Assembly (NCBI GenBank): GCA_025617745.1
Contig: CM046854.1
Coordinates: 56,694,258-56,758,257 of the forward strand
Reading direction: 5' to 3'
Origin: Heliocidaris erythrogramma
Lineage: Eukaryota; Echinodermata; Echinoidea; Camarodonta; Echinometridae
DNA length: 64,000 bases
How positions within the stretch are numbered: position 1 is the first letter of the stretch; the number at the start of each line of letters is the position of its first letter. The notes under the pieces were generated by a model. It did no database searches, was not told the origin of the DNA, and saw only the letters and a program-made list of their open reading frames with translations. The position numbers and the translations under genes were made by a program. Shown here piece after piece: positions 11,101 through 23,100 of the stretch.

Positions 11101-14100
11101 TTATGCATACCGTTCAAACAAAGCTTGTTCTTGACAACCTGAAAGCTTGCCGGAGGCTTGCCAGGCAAACAAATAATGTATGCAAACTGATTCCAAGCAT
11201 TGAGGCTCATTTATAAAAAGCATGTTCATGGAATACCTCGTCACTAGGTGCTCAGAGAATATATGTGCATAAATTTGTATACATTATAGAAGCGGTCTAT
11301 TTGAGTGGCCTATCCAGGAATCTCCTTATAGGGACTGCTGTCTTGCCCAGCTGTCAACAGTTATTTGTTGATATCTGAAGTGGCTATTGTTTGCCATTGC
11401 ATAATATGTTTTTTTTTTTTATAAAAACACCATGTCAACAGTAGCGCTGCAGTCAACTTCTATTAAAGGGAAATTAACCTCAGCGTATGAATTAGCTTAT
11501 TTTGAATGGTGTAGTATATGCCTCTTATTTGATACATGCAATTTCATGTAAAAACACAGGATATAGATATAAATCACTATTTTCCAGCCAAGTTATCGTC
11601 TGCTAGCAATAATAAGGGGGCTGCCATTACTTTATGTGTACACGAACATATTTTTCATCCCAAGTAAAATTTCCTTCATCGTTAACTTGTAATTGATTTT
11701 TAGAGGACAAATATATATTAGATAAAGTCACATATTCTGAAATGTAAGTTTAGTTTTATATATTTTTTAAAAGGTCTTAATTTGTTCATAAAAAATATAC
11801 TTCATAAAAAATATACGTCAAGGACGGAGAATTGACGTCAAGGACGGAGACAATCGTAACAATACCAAAACAAAGCGAGGAATCTGCTTTACAGGATGGC
11901 TATTAGAACTCATGGGTCGTCAATTTTCTAGGCCCATGGCCAATAACAATCGTAATACAATCAGAACAAAGCGACGTATCTGTTGTAAAGGTAGGCTATT
12001 ATCAATGCATATGGTACCTAATGATCCGTGTCATGCACAAAATGGCAGCCTCCATGGAAAGACGTAGCAGACAATAGGTGCATCTAGAATATCACGTGGG
12101 GTTAATTGTCCTTTAAACACTTAGACAATTCTTATCTGCAACCCTGGACCCAATAGACCGCTTCTGTAATGCATACAAATTTATGCACATATATTCCCTG
12201 AGCACCTAGTGACGAGCTATTCCATTAACCTGCTGTTTATAAATGAGCCTCAATGCTTGGAATCCAGTTTGCATACATTATTTGTTGCTATGTCTGGCAA
12301 GCTTTCAGGTTGTCAAGAACAACCTTTGTTTGAAAGGTATGTATAAAATTTGCATATATTACCGAAGCAGTCTATTGGTTTTGCTGCTGCTCAGATAATG
12401 GTTCATATGCCTTTACACTATTCAAAAACAAAAGTACCAAATCACTGCTATAACATAAAACATTGCGGTCTATTCTAAATATAACCATAACCCTAAACCT
12501 AACCTCATACTCTATTGCTACCCAAACCCTAACAATATAAATTTGACAAAAGAAAGCTCAGAGCAAATGTCCTTGGAGCATATGTGGGATCATAATTTTA
12601 TGGTTTCATTGTTCCTTCTTTTGTATTGAACTTGTAGATGCACAAATTCATTTTGAGAGTTTAAAAACATAGCCACAAAGCCAGACAGTAGAGAAATAAC
12701 ACCTGGGGGTGTTTCATAAAGCTGTTCGTAAAGTTACGCATGGCTTTATGAACAACGTGAATATGGAGTGCTAGATAGGATGCTCAAAGTTTTTCCTGAT
12801 CTTTTAACAAAGTGTGACTGTATTTCCAATAACCTCAATTAAAAAATGGCAACAAAGATACTTTGTATTAAAAATGTTTGTTATAACAAGAATGTTAATC
12901 TACATCTGCACATTTTAACTTTGGTTGATGCAGTTAAAAAAACGATTGAGCATCCCGTTTGGCTTGTCATATACAAGTCATTTGTAAAGTATTGCAAATT
13001 GAATACAGGGGAGCATTTCATCAAGCATTTTGTCAGTGAATTTTACCGACAACTGTTATAAGCTACTGAAATCCTTGTATCTGATTGTCCGAGGGCAAAT
13101 TTGTCAGTAAAAATCACTGACAAAACGCTTGATGAAACGCTGCCCTGATATCATGATTGGATATAAAGAATTGAAGTGTTCATGTATGAATGAATTTTGA
13201 AGGGGAAGAAACAGTCAGTTCAGAAACTATTGGAGGTCCTTTACTTGTATTCTATTTCACAGGTTTGATCAGAAGCTGATCATATATGACTCCTCTTCTT
13301 ACCCGGGCAATAGAGGGCTCAATCCAGTTTTCTGGTAAGCATCACCTTTATCTCCAGAAATTTATTGTGTGTGATTGCACTTCTCTGTTTTTATATTAAA
13401 ATTTGATATTAATAATCATGCTTTTATGTTTACCTTCATATTTGTTTCCACCTAATATATGGATTTCTTGAATGATACCCTTAACCAATTGGCAACGAAC
13501 CAACAACAATGATTATCTGATTGAAGATTATGATTTATGAGGTCCAAAATTTGGCTAGATTATTTTACATTGCAACAAAATATAGAGATACATGGTATGA
13601 GTCCACGAAAATCAATTATAATTGGGCATGGTCAATGTGTTATGACAATAGATTGGAAATTCTTACAAACGTAAGAAAAAATGAACATTTATCAGTTTGT
13701 ACTGTTCCAATATTGGATTCAGATGATATTTTAAAAATAAAATGGACATCAACATGTATGGCCCCGTCTATGGGTACCTGAAATCATGGTAAAAAGCACT
13801 CTATCGCTCTAGTTTTCAGTTTTCATAATACATTTGAGAATGCCTGAAGTGTATAACATTTAGAACTGTCTGTGCACATTCGGTAACATTTTGTTTGTGA
13901 TTGAACTAACGAATGCTGTGTGTTTTAATCCTCAAGCATGCTTGAAAGTCATTTTGAGTGTGGATACATCCAGGTATATGTATATAACTAACTTGCAGAC
14001 AGTGATACTCTCTATCTCTCTCTCTCTCTCTCTCTCTATCTTTAGGTGCCATATTATCTATTGACTTTAGCGAACATGTTATTCCACAACCCTTTATTTC

Positions 14101-17100
14101 TAATGTAACCTTCTCTATTAGCATCACTCCCTGGGGGGCGTTTCATCAAGTGTCTTGTCAGTGATTTTTACTGACAAATTTGCCCTCACCTAATCAGATG
14201 CAAAGATTTCAGTAGCTTATAACAGTTGTCGGTAGAAATCACTGACAAAACACTTGATGAAACTTGATGCTCCCCTGGTATTTTACTCCTCTCTCTCTCT
14301 CTCTCTCTTTTAAACCATTACTGCAGACTGTCCCTCCAATGTAGTATGCTCTTTCCGCTCACTCCCCTTCCGCTCACTCTTTCCTGTCAGTGCTAGGTTC
14401 TTTACCTACCAAATGCCCCATAAATTTCATCCGTCTACTCATTAGCTCGCATATCACTTTCATTTTCACTCCAGCTCGGCTCAGAACTTCCTCATTACTC
14501 ACACTGATACTGTGTGATATAGAGTTATCATTGAACGTAGTGTGGTGAGAGCATTTAGACTATGATTTTGCATTTTGCTTCACTGGCCCTTGTAGTAGAA
14601 TGTAGCAAAGAAACCGTTTTGTATTGTCCTTTTATTTTGAAAATGTATGCTCATGCACTTGACCAGAGTGGCGTACATGTAGAGTAGAAAAGTAACGCTG
14701 CTTGTGTCAAATTACATTACTACAGTTGACTTTATGTTTGTCTATGAATGAAGAACTAGATGTTTGTTTAACCCCTACCATGCCGTGGGAGCAAATCCTG
14801 CCCAAATGTTGGAGTGTTGAACATAAATGTTTAGGCTCAGAATAGCTTGAAAATTCTTCCTCATACAGAAACCTGTGCCTTCAATATATTATTTATTCCT
14901 ATGCAATATATCTTTGCCCAGTTTTCTCAAGAAAAAATCATTAAAGTTAATATTTAATTACTAAAAGTTCCTTTTTGACAATTGCTCAAAAATCTGGTGG
15001 CATGGAAGGGGTTAAGGAAGTTTTTTTCCATTTAGAGAGACAGCACATGTCATGTTATGAATTTAACAAAAAAATTATATCTCTGCCGATTTGACTGCAT
15101 GAACATGATGGAGTATATCTTATTGTGAATGAGTGTTTCAAGTTAGTACAAACTTCCATCTGTGATGAGCTGATAACAAAACAAATCTTCATTTTTTAGT
15201 AAATATCTTAATGTAGTTGGAAATTTATTCAAATGTGTACCAATTCAATTGGACAATACTACAAATCATGACTCCTTATCAAAAAATATTTTACTATGTA
15301 AAGTGCTCTTTTTTTATGTGGTCTTGCTTATTCTTTTTTTCTGCTCATGACTTCCTTTCCGCAGAATCCCTACACTTTGGCTGCTGTTTCTCCGTACTAC
15401 TTGTGTTTTGTTTTCTTATTCCATCACTGCAAATCCCATATGGAATACTTTGTGTACATATACGTGTTTAGCATGACAATAATGATATACTAGTATCAAA
15501 CTGTTGTAAAATTATAAATGTATTTGTCAGTACTCTCCGTTTCTTAATCCTACTATGCCGTGCCATTTAGGCGCAGAATGGTTTGAATATCCTTCCTCAT
15601 ACAGAAACCTGTGCCTTCAATATAATGTTTATTCCTATGCAATGTATCTTTGCCCAGTTTGCTAAAGAAAAAACTCATTGAAAGTTAATATTCAACTATT
15701 GAAAATTCATTTTTGACATTTGCTCAAAAATCTGGTGGCATGGAAGTGGTTAATTATCATACTGGCATCACCAGTACCATCATTCCCATGGTTTCCTTTC
15801 TGTTTGTTTTGCAGCAATCCCAAGGCCCATGATGCCGGGATCTCATGCCTAGTGCTCATCAGAGATTCAGAAAACAACACATGGTAAGTAGTACGATTAT
15901 TATATTATAAAGTGCAATACATGTACATGTTCATGCTGATTATTTTTCTTTTCGTGTATCCTCTTCAAATAAAGTCACAATCCAAAAGTATATCAGTACT
16001 TCCTATTCACACACTGCCTTGAGAGTTGAGACAATCTAGTTCTGTAGTCTTTCGGGTTTAAGTTTGATCACATGTGCGCTCTTGCCCAATCCATTCACAA
16101 GACATTTTTCTATGAGGGATATAGAACAAATATGGCATCTTTTTCTTTTTTGGTTTACTTATCATGCTTTATATTGCTCACCTTGTCTTGCTCTCCATTC
16201 ATGGACACAATACTTTCATGCTCCATTTTTCATTGAAGATAAAGGGTTAGGGCTGGGGTGCAACTAGGTTTTAGGTTATGTTTATGGTTAAGGGTAGGGT
16301 TGACTGTAGTATTAGGCCCAGGGTTGAAGTTGAGAATGTGACTTGTGCTAGAAATTAACCATGGAGCAACTTTGGTGGAGCTTGTGTCGTACAGTCCCAC
16401 TCATATACAAACTTGTTCTCTTCTCACAGGCTTGTGACAGGGTCGTTTGACAAGGTGGTCAAGATCTGGTCTCAGGACGGCAAGCTGACCCACAGACTGG
16501 ACGGCTTCTTAGGAACCATCACTGACCTGTGCTATGTACCAAAGAACAAGACACTATGGATCTCGTCTGGGACGTCACCGGTCGCTGCTCTTTATGACCC
16601 CAAGTCAGGCGAAAATGTAAGAACAATGTTCAGTCCTTTGGCGATAGGGTTAGATGGAAAATACAAAGAGGCAGAGGGTTGCAAGGCAGAGCAAAGAGCA
16701 AAAGAAAGAAATTTCAGTTTTGAAACAGGGAGGTAATTAATATAATAATAAGAAAGAGAGAGGGGAATAGAGAAAGAGATCAATAAGCAGAGAGAGAGAG
16801 AGAGAGGTAGAGTAAGAGAGAAAATAAATACTTAGTTATATGGACACTAAAAGGATATAAAGAAAGAAAGAGGGAGTCATATGAAGGGTCTAAGTAGACT
16901 AGGTTTTGAGGAGCCTGCAGAGTTCTTCAGATTTTAGTTCTAGGCTCGACATAATTTTGGAATGGTGTTCCTGCATTCCTTATCATAAGATGTATGCGTG
17001 ACTTGACTTCAAACCCCCCCCCCCACCAAAAAAAAAAAAAAAATATAAAGAAGTCTAAGTGAAGTTCATTATCTGTTCTTCAGTCAATCTTTGACTTGGT

Positions 17101-20100
17101 TCTCTCACCAGGTATCTGACTTCATAGGTACTTTCCAAGATGAAGAGAATGAGAAATACCATCTTCAGCACATGAAGTATTTCCCAGAGCTAAGCCAAGC
17201 TATTGGTAAGTTTGCGTAAATACACAATTAGTTTCATGAGTGGGGTAGCCTCAATTAATCCAATTTAGGAAAATTGCTCACATTTTGTGGTTGGTCTCAA
17301 TAACTCATAGCCCTATCTAATGATACCAGATTTATGAGCAGAAGAGAGACTTTCAGTTTCTGAACAAACTGTATCCAATTTTGTTCTTTTACCATTTGGC
17401 GTTTTAATCCAGGAATAAAAAAAATTAGGCATTGAAATCCCCAAATTAGCAATATTTTCTTAGTTCAAAATCAGTGTTCTTCAAAGAAATGGGCTTTTTT
17501 TTTTCTTATTCTTATTTTAACTTAAAAAAAAACAAACTTAAAAAACTTTTACCATAGTTTATCGCATATAGTATATTCTTCTCAGAAGCATCAATTTCTG
17601 ATATCAAAATATATCACTGAAATACTAGCTTTGTTCTCATTTACTGGTTTCATAAATCAAGCTGTTTTAGTGCGCTTTTTTAATTCTCTGTTTTTTTCTG
17701 TTTTGTTTTGTTTATTGACTAACAGCAAGCAGTAGCAGAAGATACATCTTAATGTGGAAGTACAACCCCCAGGGTTGCATCACAACTCTCAAGTGTAAAC
17801 ATGCCGTAGAATGCCTTACCTACAGTAAGTTCTATTGTAATTTCTCCTCAATTTGTGTAATCAATGTGTCGACACATCGCAGAATGTTCTGTTGCACAGT
17901 GCAATAGAATACAATAACACCCAAGTGTGAACATGCTGTAGAATGCCTTACCTACAGTAAGTTCTAATGTAATTTCTCCTAATTTGTGTAATTAATGTGT
18001 AATAGAATACAATGTAACACCAAGTGTGAACATGCCGTACCTTCACTGAGTTACAAGACATGTGAGATACAATGTAATTCTCTCTTCATTAGGCCACATC
18101 TACGGTATAAGTTCCCTACACCATTCAATGTAATTCTAAGTATGGACATCCTTTCATAGGCCTCACCCACAGTAAGTTACTACAAGATACAATGTAATTC
18201 TCTCTTCATTAGGCCACATCTGCGGTATAAGTTCCCTACACCATTCAATGTAATTCTAAGTATGGACATCCTTTCATAGGCCTCACCCACAGTAAGTTAC
18301 TACAAGATACAATGTAATTCTCTCCTCATTAGGCCACATCTGCGGTATAAGTTCCCTACACCATTCAATGTAATTCTAAGTATGGACATCCTTTCATAGG
18401 CCTCACCCACAGTAAGTTACTACAAGATACAATGTAATTCTCTCCTCATTAGGCCACATCTGCGGTATAAGTTCCCTACACCATTCAATGTAATTCTAAG
18501 TATGGACATCCTTTCATAGGCCTCACCCACAGTAAGTTACTACAAGATACAATGTAATTCTCTCCTCATTAGGCCACATCTGCGGTATAAGTTCCCTACA
18601 CCATTCAATGTAATTCTAAGTATGGACATCCTTTCATAGGCCTTACCTACAGTAAGTTACTACAAGATACAATGTAATTCCAGAGTGTGAACATGCCATA
18701 GAATGCCTCATGTACAAGTTCACTTCAATTCAATTCAAAGTTATTCCACTCAAACATACATAAACTAAAAAAATATAATAAAATAAGTTATGCTTGCACA
18801 TGTCTACTGTGTGAATTCACAATCTTGCATCTGCCCCAGTGCTTCTTATGCTATAGCATTTAAGAACTGCTTTGAATTTACCTTTTTATTATTTATTATG
18901 TATTAATTCTTTCTTCCTACAGCTAGAAAAGACCCTATTCTTTTCTTTGATGGTGGCAGTGATGGTCAAGCGAACAACTGGGAAAGATTACAAACCAACC
19001 ACTTCATGTATAGGTAAGAATCAGTCTGTCTCTTTCTTCCTCTGTCTCTCTGTCTCTCTGTCTCTCTCTCTCTCTCTTTCTTTCTCTTTCTCTATCTCTC
19101 TACATGTGTCTTGCATTCTTGTTTCTTTGTCCTCCTTTATTAAAACTTAAATTATTTATTGTTAGAAGAAATAAACTCATACACAAAAGCAGTGTGACAT
19201 TCGAAAGAGCATAAAGAGAATATATTTTTATTTAGGACTGCATGGAAGTTTGCCAAGTTTATAGGGTTAATGACCAGTTTTATAGTAGAAAACTAGAAAT
19301 CACTTCCCCTTTATTTAGAAGGCAATTTGATGTGAAAAATAATTCATTGTGAGCTTTCTTATTCCTTTTATGTCAGTTTGGAAGAACATAGTAGATACCG
19401 TATGTCCCCTGAAAAAAGATTTCTCTTTGAATGCCCCTATATTCGAAATATGATGAAAAATAGTGTTCAGGCCTAACATGCATGCCACGTCTACATGTAT
19501 GTGCAGTCCCATATACCCATTTCTGTGTGCGGTGCATATGGGTCTGTTCACAAAGTTGGGCACCTTTTGAGGCATCTTTTCTTTAATCCCCTGTAATTCG
19601 ATGAAAAAGTCTAGTTAGAATTTTCTTACTTGGCCATTCTATCTCTGGTGAAAATAAAAAGCATCTGAGAATCATAAACATGTTGTTCCACAATGTATTT
19701 TGGAAATAATTATGAAAAACCAGCGTGTGGATGTAACTGGACATCGTGTCCGTGTTACATCCGCAAAGTCTCATTTTGAGACATAATGGCACATCCATAA
19801 TGCTCTTGATGATAAGTATTTGCCTGGTTACTTTAGGCTCTCTATTTAATTCAATGCAACAACAACTGCAATGAGAGTATACTGACTTCAAGAGTTATTG
19901 ATGAAAGTTGCAGATATTCTTTGGTGTCCCGTTCATCCACAACTTGTGACATTTGATTGGAAACCGTTACACCCACAACATTCATGATAAATTCAGGGAA
20001 GATAGTTATTCTTTTGTTAAAAATTTTGCTTCATTAACCCTAAAAGGGCCGGGGGGGTGGAATCCACCCCCCCTGGACGTTTCTCGCGATATGTCCGCAA

Positions 20101-23100
20101 CGCGCAAAGCAGTCGCCGCAGCGTTTCATGACTTTTTTCTTTCGAATCTAACGCAACTTTTGAGACCAAATTCGCGATCTCCGGTCATGCGGTGCCGAAG
20201 TTACGCAACAGTATATTTGCTAAGAATACGGAAAAGAGAGTCTAGACCAAAAATTAGCATATTTTGAGCTTTATTTAATGATTTAGAGCAAACTTTTGAT
20301 TTCATGCATAAATTTGCATAATTAATGTGAAAATTTTTCGGAGCATTTAACTATACAGTTTGGTAGATTACATTGTGGACTAATGTACGCGCAATCGCGC
20401 GATCGACGGTCGAGATATCGGGGGGGGTGGATTCCACCCCTGAGGTCTTTAACCCTAAAAAGGCCGGGATATTTTGGCTATGCAACAGCCGGGGGGGGGT
20501 GGAATCCACCAAAATATCCCGGCCTATATAGATTTAAAGACCTCAGCCTGACCCAAAACAACCATATATTGACGTAAAGCTTAGTAAACAAAGAATATAA
20601 TTACCCTGGGTATTCATAAATTTTCGTCTCCGTTTATCCATAAAAAATTAAAAAGATAATTTTTTTTGGTCCGCCCCCTCCCTATGACGTAACAACAGAG
20701 GAAACTGCAGGGGGTCGCTAGACGTGTGACGACATGTCATGTATACAGCTCCGAGTGCGTCTACACGATATGTCGTCATCAAATTTTCACCCCCCGCAAA
20801 GTAGCGTTCCTCAGAGACGGGGCCTTCGTCAGAAAAACCACCGGGGCTCAACATTCGGGACGCTGTTACTCATTCCACAGGAAACGGAATCTCATGAAGT
20901 TGGTTTCAATTTGTTCAGAAAATATATAGCTCCCCGTGGATGAATAAAGGGTATATTTCAAAATTCGGTCAGGCTGAGGTCTTTAAGTCAGCATCATAAC
21001 ACATTGTACCCATTAGCATTTAGCTATGTAAGGTATCATGCATGTAGATATGCTGGTAAATAATCTAAAAAAAGGGTGGTTGTGGATGTAACATGGGACA
21101 CCAGTATGTTTTTGTCAATATTTTGAAAATGACTCTCAAAACAATTTGTCTTGTGTTCTTCAAAAGCTTCCTGGAGGCACCAAGTACATTCATATAAAAC
21201 AACTTAATGGTGTAAGTCATAGTGTTAAAACTACAATGTTTTTACAATAAAATGTCACGTTTTGGTGCTCCAACTTTGTGAACAGACCCGTATGCCTTTG
21301 AGCGAGTTTGGGTTGATTTCTTATCCTGTTGATGATTCCAAAACTTCAGAGTATAATCAACCATTCCCAATTGCCTTTAGACAGTTTCTTTCACAATGTA
21401 ATCGCATGACCAGAACCCAACTTCTCTTTAAGCTTGCAGTATCTCTTCACAGAAGTACTATTTGAAACTGTTACCTTTTAATATTGTAGTATTGAACCTA
21501 TTGGCCAGAATTCGCAAGGTATAGTACGCTTGATTTAGCGTGTACACTTAGAGCGGTCCAATAATGAACGCACGTTTTTGAGCAAAGGGCACTAAATTCA
21601 TGTTAGTTGCTACGGTTTAGACCACGGTGTTTATTCAAATTAACTCACTGTTTATTTAATTAATTCCGCCCTTTATATTTTGGTGGTGGATTGCCTTTTA
21701 CCTTCAGCCAAGAGACATTCCTACTAACGGAAGCCAAGACCAAGCTTGCCCAGTTGAAGAACCAGAAGTGTGAGGACCGTCGCCCCATGGTCAGCGCCTT
21801 TGTCCAAAGCCTGCACAACCCCACTCCAAGCAACTACTCCTACAATAAATCCAGCCAGGGTTCCACGTCAGCCTACAAACACAGCAACTCAGCACTACTC
21901 AAAGCACTCTTTGTGGAATCCTTGGACTTACTTCTACTTGGGTCAGAAGATGGTAATATCTGGCTCTATTATATCCTGTATCAAAAGTACATTTTGGGTT
22001 CCAGTATCAGCTTCAAATACATGTATTACATGTATATCCAGACGTTGTGTGTCCGGACAGGTCACTTTTCAACTGTAAATTGAACATCTTTACATGCAAT
22101 TATCATAAGTCTTTTACAACATAGGTTTACAGTGGTATGAACCGCACATATTCACTGATTTTAGTCATACTTGATGCATATTTTTCGTAAAAACTGACGA
22201 CAAACTTGACAGGTTAATTTGTGTTAAAATGCGTTAGGACACAACCACCCCCCCCCCCCCCTCCCCCATCATACTTCTATTAGAAGATATTGAAACTCTA
22301 AATTCCAAATTACAAGGTAAAAGCTACTTCCAGTTTGACTATTCAGTGTACAACGTACATGCATGAAGGTGCTACATGTATGAAATCTTTTTTTTTTTTT
22401 TGTTCTAGTTGCAATATGCTCATAGAGTTTGCTAGGGTTATTTATATCGTCTGATGAGATACACATTAGACACTAAGGATAAAGCATTATAATTAAGATG
22501 GGGCAAAGATTATTTAAATGTCCAAGGTTGCATATTATTAGAACATAAACAGATTTAGTATCAGGTCATCAATATTATGAACTCACTGGATCTTTTATTG
22601 CAAGATAATTTGTTCTCTTAGTGTTAATGGTACCAGATAAAAAGAAGAGAATGAAAATCCTTCTGATGTTCAGATTTTCTGATGCAATTTTTCTTGCAGC
22701 TTTAATTATATTGTAAAGTAATCTGGAAAAGTTGTCATCCTATTGACACTTTCTTGTGCAAAACTGTCATTTTCATCAGTGGAAATCAAAAGATTTAGAC
22801 TTCCCATAGACCTTGGGGAGCGTTTCATCAAGCGTTTTGTCAGTGATGTTTACTGACAGATTTGCTCTCAGCCAATCAGATGTAAGGATTTCAGTAGCTT
22901 ATAACAGTTGTCGGTAAAAATCACTGACAAAACGCTTGATGAAACGCTCCCCAGTCCTAAGGTACATGTAGCTTAGCGAAACTTAATAGCGCGTAAAAAC
23001 ACGGGAAAGACGAACATGACAAAATCATTATTTTATTCTGCAGAGGCAGAACCAAAATAATAGGTTGTAAAATTAGTATTTGACTATATTAACACTTTTA

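Larger units (their letters stand above)
10986..12464. mobile_element. 1.5-kb inverted structure built from two MITE copies
   Basis: Arms 10,986-11,301 and 12,151-12,464 are inverted copies, about 315 bp each. Each arm contains a family A MITE (11,070-11,301 and 12,151-12,377) plus the same 85 bp of adjacent sequence ('TTATGTTATAGCAGTGATT' to 'CTGAGCAGCAGCAAACC'). Because the adjacent sequence is also inverted, this is one large palindromic element or an inverted duplication, not two independent MITE insertions. The 850-bp centre has no gene. Confidence 0.65.
19300..21475. mobile_element. Large decayed fold-back element, split by TTAA elements
   Basis: The left part, up to 20,033, and the right part, 20,987-21,475, contain inverted matches, such as GGGTCTGTTCACAAAGTTGG at about 19,540 against its complement at about 21,270, and GGTGTCCCGTTCATCCACAA at 19,922 against its complement at about 21,080. 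Related sequence in reverse order occurs at 33,150-33,480. No transposase is visible. Confidence 0.5.

Noticed and set aside
12480..12535. Telomere-like CCCTAA words
   Set aside because: A few scattered AACCCTAA words without a tandem array; chance or decayed simple sequence.
16617..16736. Extension of WD40 exon 7 past 16,616
   Set aside because: The donor GTAAGA and the phase of exon 8 fit; the extension is GA-rich intron.
18046..18680. CRISPR-like array
   Set aside because: The 120-bp units are contiguous with no unique spacers, and this is a eukaryotic intron.
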